A stretch of DNA of 34,482 nucleotides, taken from contig DATMEW010000171.1 of the NCBI GenBank assembly GCA_035556495.1, positions 1 to 34,482 of the forward strand, read 5' to 3'. The DNA is from CANKHJ01 sp035556495. GTDB taxonomy: Bacteria > Pseudomonadota > Alphaproteobacteria > Rhizobiales > Xanthobacteraceae. A model generated the notes under the pieces. It searched no databases. It saw only the letters and a program-made list of their open reading frames with translations, and had not been told where the DNA came from. The first letter of the stretch is position 1. Every line of letters begins with the position of its first letter. The position numbers and the translations under genes were made by a program. This document shows positions 15,279 through 22,670 of the stretch, in pieces.

Positions 15279-16370
15279 TCAGGCCCCCAGTGAAGCCCTG
15301 ATCCGCGGATAGGTCGCGAGCGGATTGTCGATCAGGATTTTCCGATGAAGCTGTTCCGGAATGCCGGCCGGCATCGGCTCGTCGCCGTCGAATTGCCAGT
15401 GCGGATAGTCCGAAGCGAACAGCAGCAGATCGTCGGATTGCAGATGCTCGATGATCTTGGCGACGGCGGCCGGATCGTCGTCCGGGCCGTCGAACGGCTG
15501 GATGCTGATGCGGAAATGGTCGCGGAAGATGTCCGGCGGCGGGCGGTTCACCCACGGCACCTCGGCGCGCACGCCGCGCCAGAACTTGGCGAGCCGCCAC
15601 AGGAAGCCCGGCACCCAGGTGACGCCGGATTCCAGCAGCACGACTTTCAGCTCGGGATATTTCACGAAGACGCCTTCGCAGATCATGCTGGCGACCTGCG
15701 CCTGAAAGCCCTGCGCCTGCGAGGTGTAGTCTTCCAGGAAATAGCTGGGCCAGCCGAGCGATGTCAGCGGATGGCGGTAGGCCGAGCCGGCATGGATGGC
15801 GATGGGCAGGCCGTGTTTCTGCGCCGCCTCATAGATCGGCCAGTAGCTGCGCCGGCCGAGCAGCGTCTCGCCCATCGCCAGCACCATGATCTGCACGAAG
15901 CGCGGGTCGCCCGCGCGGCGCTCGATCTCCGCGAGGGCGAGGTTGATGTCCTGCAACGGCACGACGATGGAGGCCCGCAGGCGCGGCTCCTTGTCGAGCC
16001 ATTCCTGCGCTGTCCATTCGTTGAGCGCGGTGGTGAAGGCCGCCGCCATGTCGGCGTTGTAGACGAGCTGCACGCCATAGAGCGGATTGCAGATGGCGAG
16101 GCTGGATGGGCGGTGGGCCAGCAGGTTACTGCGCATCTGCTCGACGGTGCTGGAGGCGGGCAGGCCCTTCTCGCGCCAGTCTGCCCGCGCGCTGAGCGGC
16201 GCGGCGGGCGGGTAGCTCATGGTGTCGAGATAGTCGATCCCGCGCTGCTCCGCGACCTCGCGCCACATCTCGCTGAGATAGGGCCACAGCGTCTTCATCT
16301 CGGGCACCGTGGGATGCACGTCGCAGTCGATCGCCGTAAGGTTGGAAAGGGTGACGGGCTCTCCCACCAT
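15279..16370 (-). CDS. amidohydrolase family 2 (paralog of the 13681 gene)
   Basis: This 363-residue TIM-barrel metal-dependent hydrolase shares layout and many blocks with the plus-strand gene at 13681: LGRRSYWPIYEAA, an HAG motif for a barrel histidine (IAIHAG, about 191-196), VVLLESGVTWVPGFLWRLAKFW and LFASDYPHWQFD. The N-terminal metal motif is DCDVHPTV (residues 15-22). The regions between the motifs differ markedly, suggesting a related but different substrate. An AAGGA ribosome-binding site precedes the ATG at 16370. It is the first gene of a two-gene unit with the Rieske protein and is divergent from the substrate-binding protein gene. Hydrolase or decarboxylase activity cannot be distinguished from sequence alone. 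Confidence 0.88.
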   Translation of the reverse strand: MVGEPVTLSNLTAIDCDVHPTVPEMKTLWPYLSEMWREVAEQRGIDYLDTMSYPPAAPLSARADWREKGLPASSTVEQMRSNLLAHRPSSLAICNPLYGVQLVYNADMAAAFTTALNEWTAQEWLDKEPRLRASIVVPLQDINLALAEIERRAGDPRFVQIMVLAMGETLLGRRSYWPIYEAAQKHGLPIAIHAGSAYRHPLTSLGWPSYFLEDYTSQAQGFQAQVASMICEGVFVKYPELKVVLLESGVTWVPGFLWRLAKFWRGVRAEVPWVNRPPPDIFRDHFRISIQPFDGPDDDPAAVAKIIEHLQSDDLLLFASDYPHWQFDGDEPMPAGIPEQLHRKILIDNPLATYPRIRASLGA

Positions 16371-16407
16371 GCCGTATTGTCCTTGTTGACCTCGTCCGCC
16401 GGAGTTA

Positions 16408-16418
16408 TTGACTTAAGT
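16408..16418. promoter_or_regulatory. palindromic site in the divergent region between amidohydrolase and SBP genes
   Basis: In the 132-bp divergent gap the sequence TTGACTTAAGT includes the perfect 8-bp palindrome ACTTAAGT (16411-16418), unusual in this GC-rich context. It could be an operator shared by both transcription units, overlapping a TTGACT -35-like element. No regulator gene is adjacent. Support is limited to base composition and symmetry. Confidence 0.3.
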
Positions 16419-16502
16419 TCCGACGGGCGGAAAAAACCAGTATGGAATGGCTGATCCGACAGCGTCCGTCAAATGCCGCACCGGCTTCCAGAGGAGAACG
16501 CC

Positions 16503-17552
16503 ATGACCGCCGAACACTCGCCGTTTCTGCTGTCTCGCCGGCAGTTTGCCGCCGCCGCAATGGGCGCGGGTCTGCTCGCCAGTCCGTTCCGTTCCGCGCT
16601 TGCGCAAACGCCGGCGGATTGGGATGCGACCGTCGCCGCCGCGAAGAAAGAAGGCAAGCTGCTGGTTTACAACGGCAGCAACTTCCCCGTGGTGAAGCGC
16701 ATCGCCGCGTCGGTCCAGAAACAATATGGCATCACGGTCGATGTGCTGGACGGGCGCGCCACGGAAATCCGCGAGCGCATCCGCGTGGAGCAGGCCACCA
16801 ACCGCCCGGCCGCGAGCCTCACCTATACCGGCTACACCACGATGTTCCTCCAGAAGCAGGAGGGCGCGTTCCAGCCGCACGGCGATCTGCCGAACGCCGG
16901 CAAGGTGGATAAGAATCTTGCGGGCGACGGCACGATCCTGCTGGGCAGCGTCGGCCTTTTCATCATGATGTACAACACCAACCTCGTGAAGCCTGACGAG
17001 GCGCCGAAGAGCTGGGCGGACCTGCTGGACCCGAAGTGGCAGGGCAAGATGCTCAGCGACGACTATCGCGCGGCCGGCGCCGGCGCGGTGTGGTTCGAGG
17101 CGACCTACAACAAGTTCGGCCGCGAATTCCACGAGAAGATGGCCAGGCAGAAGCCCGTCTTCAGCCGCAACTTCCCGGACAGTGAGCGGCGCGTCGCGCG
17201 CGGCGAATATGCGATCTATCTGCCGTTCAACGTCTCGGAATTCATCACGCTGCGCGGCCTTCCGATCAAGGCTGTCGTGCCGGAGGAGGGCGCGGCCTAT
17301 GTGCCGTTCGGCTCCGCGATGCTGAAGGATGCGCCGCACCCGAACGCCGCGCGGGTGTTCCTCAATCACCTGCTCGCCGAGGAAGGGCAGACCATGCTGG
17401 CCTCGGAGGGCTTCCGGCCGGCGGTGCCCGGCTTCGAAGACAAGGCGCCGCCGGAAGTGGCGCCGCTGGTGCAGGGCAACCTGCTCGGCACCACGACGCC
17501 GGGCCGGCTCGATGAGATGCTGAAGCTTGCGATCGAGATTTACGGCAAGTGA
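16503..17552 (+). CDS. Tat-exported ABC transporter substrate-binding protein (COG1840-like)
   Basis: This is a periplasmic solute-binding protein of 349 residues. The N-terminus has a twin-arginine signal SRRQFAAAA (11-19), a hydrophobic stretch and a probable cleavage site after SALA (about residue 34). The mature part begins DWDATVAAAKKEGKLLVYNG, characteristic of the extracellular solute-binding family that includes iron(III) binders. Later segments such as LLDPKWQGKMLSDD fit that family. The ATG at 16503 has an AGGAGAA ribosome-binding site; a longer reading from 16473 would push the Tat signal inward. No permease or ATPase gene is adjacent. Beside the amidohydrolases it may capture their organic substrate, but that is inference. 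Confidence 0.85.
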   Translation: MTAEHSPFLLSRRQFAAAAMGAGLLASPFRSALAQTPADWDATVAAAKKEGKLLVYNGSNFPVVKRIAASVQKQYGITVDVLDGRATEIRERIRVEQATNRPAASLTYTGYTTMFLQKQEGAFQPHGDLPNAGKVDKNLAGDGTILLGSVGLFIMMYNTNLVKPDEAPKSWADLLDPKWQGKMLSDDYRAAGAGAVWFEATYNKFGREFHEKMARQKPVFSRNFPDSERRVARGEYAIYLPFNVSEFITLRGLPIKAVVPEEGAAYVPFGSAMLKDAPHPNAARVFLNHLLAEEGQTMLASEGFRPAVPGFEDKAPPEVAPLVQGNLLGTTTPGRLDEMLKLAIEIYGK

Positions 17553-17580
17553 GCTTGTGTTGAGCTTGTGTTGAGTGTGA
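17550..17580 (+). repeat. 11-bp tandem repeat starting at the SBP stop codon
   Basis: TGAGCTTGTGT is repeated twice head to tail (17550-17560, 17561-17571) and followed by a partial third copy TGAGTGTGA. The first TGA is the stop codon of the substrate-binding protein. It lies just before the gene's terminator. Confidence 0.75.
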
Positions 17581-17597
17581 CGCCTTTCAGCGAATCC

Positions 17598-17627
17598 AGG
17601 GCCCGGCGCTGCCGGGCCTTGTTGTTC
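17598..17627 (+). terminator. intrinsic terminator after the SBP gene
   Basis: GGCCCGGC (17600-17607) pairs with GCCGGGCC (17611-17618) around a GCT loop, extended by a G-T and an A-T pair. TTGTTGTT follows. It marks the right end of the accessory block and separates it from yicC. Confidence 0.7.
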
Positions 17628-17775
17628 CGGCTGCATTGATGAGCAGCCGCTGGCGGTCTCGTTGCCGACGGCGGGTTTGTCGCGGACGGGAGCCGCTCTG
17701 GCCACAGGCGCTTCTTGTGAGCTGTTCGCCGCGCCGATATGGTCGCGCGATTCCGTTGAGAATGGTAGGCGGCAG

Positions 17776-18663
17776 ATGGCGCTATCGAGCATGACCGGCT
17801 TTGCGCGCAGCCAAGGCGTCTGCGGCGCTTATGCCTGGGGTTGGGAGATCAAGTCCGTCAACGCCAAGGGGCTTGATGCGCGGTTGCGCCTCCCGCCGGG
17901 ATGGGACGCGGTCGATGCGCCGGTGCGCGCCCGCATTGCCGCGGCGCTGTCGCGCGGCACGGTGAACGCCTCCCTGTCGATCGAACGCCAGGGCGGCATG
18001 CCGGGCGTGCGCATCAACGAAGCGGTGCTCAACGCGGTCGTGCAGGCCCTTGCGGCGGTGTCCGGCCGGATCGAGGCGGCGCCGCCGCGGCTCGACGGCA
18101 TTCTCGGCATCAGGGGCGTCGTCGAGGTGGTGGAGGATGAGGACACCGCGGACACGCGCGCGGCCGTCGAAGCGGCAGCCGTCGCCGGTTTCAGCGAGGC
18201 GCTGGAGGGGCTTGTCGCCATGCGCCAGCACGAAGGCGCCGCGCTGGAAAAGGTGCTGATGGAGCGATTGGCGCAGATTGCCGATCTCGTCGCGCTAGCT
18301 GAGACCAATCCCGGACGCAGGCCGGAGGCGATCAAGGCCCGGCTGCAAGAACAGGTCGCCGTGCTGCTGGAAGCCTCCGACCGTTTCGATGCGGACCGGC
18401 TGCATCAGGAGGCCATCGTCCTTGCCACCAAGGGCGACATCCGCGAGGAACTCGACCGGCTCAATGCCCATGTGGAGCAGGCCCGCAAGCTGATCGCGGG
18501 CGGCGGCGCGGTCGGGCGGCGGCTCGACTTCCTCTCGCAGGAATTCAATCGCGAGGCGAACACGGTGTGTTCGAAGTCCAACGATATCGCGCTCACGAAT
18601 ACGGGTCTTGAGCTGAAAAGCGTGGTCGAGCAGTTTCGCGAACAGGTTCAGAATCTGGAGTGA
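17776..18663 (+). CDS. yicC: YicC family endoribonuclease
   Basis: This 295-residue protein belongs to the YicC/YloC family, whose members are endoribonucleases linked to RNA turnover and stationary-phase survival. It begins with the signature MALSSMTGFARSQG and continues WEIKSVNAKGLDARLRLP. It ends with the highly conserved block GRRLDFLSQEFNREANTVCSKS followed by LKSVVEQFREQVQNLE. The ATG at 17776 fits the family start; 38 upstream in-frame residues have no similarity. It stands directly before gmk (2 bp between stop and next ATG), the usual pairing, so both are probably translated from one mRNA. In relatives this pair often follows mltG directly. Confidence 0.95.
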   Translation: MALSSMTGFARSQGVCGAYAWGWEIKSVNAKGLDARLRLPPGWDAVDAPVRARIAAALSRGTVNASLSIERQGGMPGVRINEAVLNAVVQALAAVSGRIEAAPPRLDGILGIRGVVEVVEDEDTADTRAAVEAAAVAGFSEALEGLVAMRQHEGAALEKVLMERLAQIADLVALAETNPGRRPEAIKARLQEQVAVLLEASDRFDADRLHQEAIVLATKGDIREELDRLNAHVEQARKLIAGGGAVGRRLDFLSQEFNREANTVCSKSNDIALTNTGLELKSVVEQFREQVQNLE

Positions 18664-18665
18664 CG

Positions 18666-19328
18666 ATGAGCGCTTCACACTCCCGCCGCCGTGGCTTGAT
18701 GCTGGTGCTGTCCTCACCGTCCGGGGCCGGCAAGTCCACGCTGTCCCGCCTGCTGATCGAGCAGGACAAGGCGATCCAGCTTTCGGTTTCCGTCACCACG
18801 CGCGAGCGCCGGACCACGGAAGTGGAGGGCGTGCATTATCACTTCCTCAGGAACCGCCGGCAGTTCGAGAACATGCGCGACGGCAACGAGCTGCTGGAAT
18901 GGGCCGAGGTTCACGGCAACTTTTACGGCACGCCGCGCGAACCGGTGGAGCAGGCGCTGGCCGAGGGCCGCGACATGCTGTTCGACATCGATTATCAGGG
19001 CACGCTTCAGCTCTACGAGCAGAAGCGCGAGGATATCGTCAGCGTTTTCATCCTGCCGCCGAGCGCGGCGGAGCTGAAGCAGCGGCTGGAGCGCCGCGCT
19101 GAGGACGCCGCCGGCGTGATCGAGCGGCGGCTGCGCAATGCGCGGACCGAGATCGCCCATTGGAGCGATTACGACTATGTCCTCGTCAACGAGGATCTCG
19201 ACAAGACCTTCTCCGCGCTCACCAGCATCCTGTCCGCCGAGCGGCTGCGCCGCCAGCGACAGGTCGAGCTGGTTGGCAGGGTCGAGCAACTGGATACGGA
19301 GCTGGCCGCACTGACCGCGAGCGCGTGA
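18666..19328 (+). CDS. gmk: guanylate kinase
   Basis: Guanylate kinase phosphorylates GMP to GDP with ATP, an essential step in guanine nucleotide supply. The 220-residue protein has the P-loop SPSGAGKST (17-25). The GMP-binding segment follows: VSVTTRERRTTEVEGVHYHF, then ELLEWAEVHGNFYGTPR, DIDYQG and ERRLRNARTE. The ATG at 18666 is preceded by GGAG, which overlaps the end of yicC; a GTG at 18660 overlapping the yicC stop is a less likely start. It is the last plus-strand gene of this block and ends 33 bp from the convergent rsmA. Confidence 0.97.
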   Translation: MSASHSRRRGLMLVLSSPSGAGKSTLSRLLIEQDKAIQLSVSVTTRERRTTEVEGVHYHFLRNRRQFENMRDGNELLEWAEVHGNFYGTPREPVEQALAEGRDMLFDIDYQGTLQLYEQKREDIVSVFILPPSAAELKQRLERRAEDAAGVIERRLRNARTEIAHWSDYDYVLVNEDLDKTFSALTSILSAERLRRQRQVELVGRVEQLDTELAALTASA

Positions 19329-19361
19329 CGGCGGCATTGCTGCGGCGTCTGCTTGCTAAAC

Positions 19362-20216
19362 CTATCCTCCGCGAATGGCGGCCAGCGCATTCGTCATCGC
19401 CACGAAGCCTTCCACGGGAATTTCCTCCGCGCGGGCCGTCGGTGCGATGCCGGCGGCGTCGAGCAGGGTCTGCGGTTCGACGCCGAGCGGTTTCAGGCTC
19501 TGCCGCAGCATCTTCCGCCGCTGGCCGAAGGCGGCTTCGGTGACTTTCTGCAACAGCGCGGCATCGCAGGGCAGCGGCGCGGCGCGCGGCGTCAGATGCA
19601 CGACGGTGGACGTGACTTTCGGCGGCGGCACGAAAGCCGCGGGCGAGATGTCGAACAGCATCCTTCTTTCGCAGCGCCAGTTCGCCAGCACGGCAAGCCG
19701 GCCATAGTGTTTCGAGCCGGGCGTGGCGACGATGCGTTCGGCGACTTCGCGCTGGAACATCAGCACCATGGCGTCGTACCACGGCGGCCATGGCTCCGCC
19801 GTCAGCCAGCCGATCAGCAGCGGCGTCGCGATGTTGTAAGGCAGGTTGGCGACGATCCGCGCCGATGCGGCATCGCCAAGCATCGGGCGGGGGTCGAAGG
19901 CGAGCGCATCGGCGGCGACGATGTCGAGCCGGCCGGGATAATGCGCGGCGACTTCTCCCAGCGCGGCGATGGCGCGGTCGTCGCGCTCGACGGCGATGAC
20001 GCGGGCCGCGCCTTCCGCGAGCAGGGCGCGGGTCAGGCCGCCGGGGCCGGGGCCGATCTCGACCGCGGTGACGCCATCGAGCCGGCCGCCGGCGCGCGCG
20101 ATGCGTCCGGTGAGGTTGAGGTCGAACAGGAAGTTCTGCCCAAGCGATTTCTTCGGCGCGAGATCGAACCGGCGCACCACGTCGCGCAGCGGCGGCAGGC
20201 TATCCGGCGCGGTCAT
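19362..20216 (-). CDS. rsmA: 16S rRNA (adenine1518-N6/adenine1519-N6)-dimethyltransferase RsmA (KsgA)
   Basis: RsmA dimethylates two adjacent adenosines near the 3' end of 16S rRNA and acts as a checkpoint in small-subunit assembly. The 284-residue protein has KKSLGQNFLFD (22-32), SAM motif I VEIGPGPGGLT (52-62), the acidic VERDD loop and the catalytic motif NLPYNI (124-129). The C-terminal FGQRRKMLRQSLK block lies near 225-240. The ATG at 20216 overlaps the pdxA stop as ATGA, so the genes are translationally coupled. A longer reading from 20423 lies within pdxA and is rejected. It ends 33 bp from the convergent gmk. Confidence 0.97.
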   Translation of the reverse strand: MTAPDSLPPLRDVVRRFDLAPKKSLGQNFLFDLNLTGRIARAGGRLDGVTAVEIGPGPGGLTRALLAEGAARVIAVERDDRAIAALGEVAAHYPGRLDIVAADALAFDPRPMLGDAASARIVANLPYNIATPLLIGWLTAEPWPPWYDAMVLMFQREVAERIVATPGSKHYGRLAVLANWRCERRMLFDISPAAFVPPPKVTSTVVHLTPRAAPLPCDAALLQKVTEAAFGQRRKMLRQSLKPLGVEPQTLLDAAGIAPTARAEEIPVEGFVAMTNALAAIRGG

Positions 20217-21235
20217 GATCGTGCAGCGCCGTCGCAGAGCCTGGCAGCGAGCCGCAGCGCGGCCATCAGGCTGGCGGGGTTCGCGGCGCCGGTGCCGGCG
20301 ATGTCGAAGGCCGTGCCGTGGTCCGGCGAGGTCCGCACGAAGGGCAGGCCGAGCGTGGTGTTCACGGCGTCGTCGAAGGCGATGGTCTTGATCGGGATCA
20401 GCGCCTGATCGTGATACATGCACAGCGCGGCGTCGTATTGCGCCCGCGCGGCGGCATGGAACATGGTGTCGCCCGGCAGCGGACCGCGCGTCGCGATACC
20501 TTCCGCGATCAACTGCTCCACCGCCGGGCGGATGATGGCGATGTCTTCGTCGCCCATGGCGCCGTCCTCGCCGGCATGAGGGTTGAGGCCGGACACCGCG
20601 AGGCGCGGCCTGGCGATGCCGAAGCGTTCAATCAGATCCCGCGCGACGATGCGCCCGGTGGTGACGATCAGTTCCGTGGTGAGGACATCGAAGACGCGGC
20701 GCAGCGGCAGATGGATCGTGACCGGCACCACGGCAAGCTGCGGCGACCACAGCATCATCACCGGATGCGGCGGCGCCTCGCCGTCCCGCGCCGCGAGCTT
20801 GGCGAGATATTCGGTGTGGCCGGGTTCGCGGAAGCCGGCCTTATAGAGCACGGCCTTGGCGATCGGGTTGGTGACGACCGCGCCGGCGCGGCCGGCCTGA
20901 ACGTCCGCCACTGCCATGCGGATCGCCGCGAGCGCGGCGGGGGCGCTGGTGGCGTCCGGCCGGCCGGGCTCGGCGGTGATGGCGATGCCGATATCGACGA
21001 CGGGCAGCGCGTCCGGGAAAGTCGCTGCTGCCGCGCCGGGCGCGACCGTGCGTATCGGTACGGCAAGCCCAAGCTGCTGTGCCCGCCGCGCGAGGAAAGC
21101 GGCGTCGCCCAGCACGTAAAACGGCGGAGAGCCGGCGTCGCGCTGCATCCATGCGGCCAGCGTGATGTCCGGCCCGATGCCGGCCGGCTCGCCGATCGTC
21201 AAAGCCAGCGGTGGGAGCATGGGTCCATCCGGCAA
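20213..21235 (-). CDS. pdxA: 4-hydroxythreonine-4-phosphate dehydrogenase PdxA
   Basis: PdxA oxidises 4-phosphohydroxy-L-threonine in de novo pyridoxal 5'-phosphate synthesis. The 340-residue protein shows LALTIGEPAGIGPDI (10-24), VTNPIAK (121-127) and the three metal-ligand histidines H175 (TIHLPLR), H220 (GLNPHAGEDG) and H275 (MYHDQALIP). RTSPDHGTAFDIAGTG is near the C-terminus. The start at 21235 gives five extra residues before an equally plausible ATG at 21220. It overlaps rsmA by 4 bp. Upstream, a 397-bp repeat-bearing gap separates it from surA, although in many relatives surA and pdxA are much closer. Confidence 0.96.
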   Translation of the reverse strand: MPDGPMLPPLALTIGEPAGIGPDITLAAWMQRDAGSPPFYVLGDAAFLARRAQQLGLAVPIRTVAPGAAAATFPDALPVVDIGIAITAEPGRPDATSAPAALAAIRMAVADVQAGRAGAVVTNPIAKAVLYKAGFREPGHTEYLAKLAARDGEAPPHPVMMLWSPQLAVVPVTIHLPLRRVFDVLTTELIVTTGRIVARDLIERFGIARPRLAVSGLNPHAGEDGAMGDEDIAIIRPAVEQLIAEGIATRGPLPGDTMFHAAARAQYDAALCMYHDQALIPIKTIAFDDAVNTTLGLPFVRTSPDHGTAFDIAGTGAANPASLMAALRLAARLCDGAARS

Positions 21236-21301
21236 ATAGGCGTCACCGTTGCGCCACGGGGCGGGGTCAGGCGGCGATGAGGTCGTTCTAGAGCAGTTTT
21301 G

Positions 21302-21320
21302 GCTTTGATGGAATCAAAGC
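21302..21320. repeat. small inverted repeat GCTTTGAT-GGA-ATCAAAGC
   Basis: A perfect 8-bp inverted repeat with a 3-nt loop. It could act as a 3' end for surA transcripts on the minus strand, but only short A/T runs flank it, so termination is not clearly supported. It is probably part of the repeat mosaic. Confidence 0.5.
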
Positions 21321-21394
21321 TGAGGCTCCATATTTTTTGTTTGGATTCGTTTTTGGGCATGTAGCGGTCGGCTATTTCGCTCGAAAACGCTCCG

Positions 21395-21443
21395 GTACAT
21401 GATTCCGAAAAGCGGGAGCCGATTTTCGCCCAACTCATGCCCG
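21395..21443 (-). repeat. diverged copy of the GAGCATGATC intergenic palindrome
   Basis: This segment aligns along nearly its full length to the reverse complement of 29258-29306. Shared blocks include CATGAT, CCGAAAAG, GGGA, TTTTCG and CATGC, with roughly ten differences and one gap. The terminal arms no longer pair perfectly, so this is a decayed copy. Confidence 0.65.
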
Positions 21444-21632
21444 GGCCGGAAGATACCGGAATGCTGCGCCGCAGTTGGCTCGGAACTGTTGAGCGTTTTC
21501 GGCTTCAGTGAAATCGGCGTCGAAAACTTCAGTTTACAGTCCAGCCTGCCTTTCGTCAGCGAGCGGCGGCGCGAATGGATGGGGCGCAGATCGGACGCAG
21601 CTTCGCCGCGGCGGTCCCGAAGTGTCGTCCGG

Positions 21633-22670
21633 TCAAAGCTTGCGCTTGTATTCCACAAGCGCTTCCTTGCGGATGCGCTTGAGGTAGCTGTCGGCCTGCT
21701 GCTCGAAACGCTGGGTGAACAGCTTCTCGCGAGCGGCGCGCTTCTGCGGTGTGTCGGACGAGGACGATTCCACCCGCCCGCACAGCGCGAAGGTCTCCAC
21801 GCCGTGGCGGGTTACTTCCGGCGGGGTCAGGCGGCCGATGGGCATGGTGTCGAGCATCTTGCGCATCTGCTCGGGCACGTCCGCGGAGTTGCGGACGATC
21901 CGGGCGCGTACCGCGACATTGCGCATGGCGCGGGCCTGGGGGAGGCCGGTCTCGCAATTCTGGAAACGGGCGCGGAACGCCTCGGCCTCGCCGCGGCGGG
22001 CGGCGGCCGAACCTTCGCTCGTGGCGACGAACATGATCGGCCACAGGGTGTATTCGTAGCCGACGGTGTTGCCGGCCGTGCCTTCGCCGCCGGCGGCTTT
22101 CGCGCCGATGGAGCTGAGAATGTCGCTTTCGCCCACGGTCAGCGTGGAGGCGAAGCGGCCGCGCACGAGGCGCTGCCAGACCATGTCGGCCTTGACGCGT
22201 CCTTTCAGAGCGCTGTCGCTGGTGCCGGAGCCGCGGAGCTGCTGGGTGAGCTGGTCCGGCTTGCCGCCCATGCGGCTCGCCATGCCGGCGAAGGCTTCCT
22301 CGACCTCGGCGTTGGAGACGGTGATGCCGAAGCGGGCGCCCTCGCGGATTTTGAGCTTGTCGTTGATGAGTTCTTCAAGCGCGTCCTTCTGCGTCCGCGC
22401 CTTGCCGCCCGTCATCTGGTCCAGCCGCATGCGATGGGAGATATCGAGCGCGGTGATCGGCTCGCCATAGACCACGGCCACGACCTGCGCCTGCGCGCCG
22501 CCCATGCTGCCGAGGGTGAGGAAAGCCGCGAGCGCGAGAGCGGGGAGGCTGCCGCTCCGGAGGCGGTAGGAAGCGCGTCGTCCTCTCATCGTGTCGTCCA
22601 TCAATCGCATCGGTTTTGTCTGCGCGGAGAGCCGGTTGCCCGCCGGCAGGCCGCGGAGCGGGTGTTCCAT
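21633..22670 (-). CDS. surA: SurA-like periplasmic chaperone / peptidyl-prolyl isomerase
   Basis: SurA escorts outer-membrane proteins such as LptD across the periplasm. The product (345 residues from 22670) has a signal peptide whose hydrophobic core is LPALALAAFLTLG, with likely cleavage after AQA (about residue 61). A SurA N-terminal chaperone domain follows, starting VVAVVYGEPITALDI and covering TQKDALEELINDKLKIREG. The C-terminal half is only weakly parvulin-like (LPQARAMRN..., VTRHGVETFALCGR), so isomerase activity is doubtful. The ATG at 22670 overlaps the lptD stop as TGATG, but the long N-terminal region before the signal core suggests starts at 22601 or 22589 are possible. Position directly after lptD strongly supports the SurA assignment. 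Confidence 0.82.
   Translation of the reverse strand: MEHPLRGLPAGNRLSAQTKPMRLMDDTMRGRRASYRLRSGSLPALALAAFLTLGSMGGAQAQVVAVVYGEPITALDISHRMRLDQMTGGKARTQKDALEELINDKLKIREGARFGITVSNAEVEEAFAGMASRMGGKPDQLTQQLRGSGTSDSALKGRVKADMVWQRLVRGRFASTLTVGESDILSSIGAKAAGGEGTAGNTVGYEYTLWPIMFVATSEGSAAARRGEAEAFRARFQNCETGLPQARAMRNVAVRARIVRNSADVPEQMRKMLDTMPIGRLTPPEVTRHGVETFALCGRVESSSSDTPQKRAAREKLFTQRFEQQADSYLKRIRKEALVEYKRKL

Larger units (their letters stand above)
21236..21632. other. repeat-rich intergenic region between surA and pdxA
   Basis: This 397-bp gap has no convincing gene. It has lower GC than its surroundings and holds several palindromic pieces: GCTTTGAT/ATCAAAGC with a 3-nt loop (21302-21320), half of a GAGCGTTTTCGAGCGAAA element (21375-21392, minus orientation), and a diverged copy of the GAGCATGATC element (21395-21443). 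A further pair of arms, GTTTTCG and CGAAAAC, lies at about 21494-21525. It reads as a mosaic of decayed intergenic repeats common in Hyphomicrobiales. Confidence 0.65.

Noticed and set aside
13521..17775. Attachment sites or IS ends bordering the amidohydrolase cassette
   Set aside because: I looked for direct or inverted repeats near both edges and for tRNA fragments and found none. Only the short repeat at the SBP stop codon and a terminator are present.
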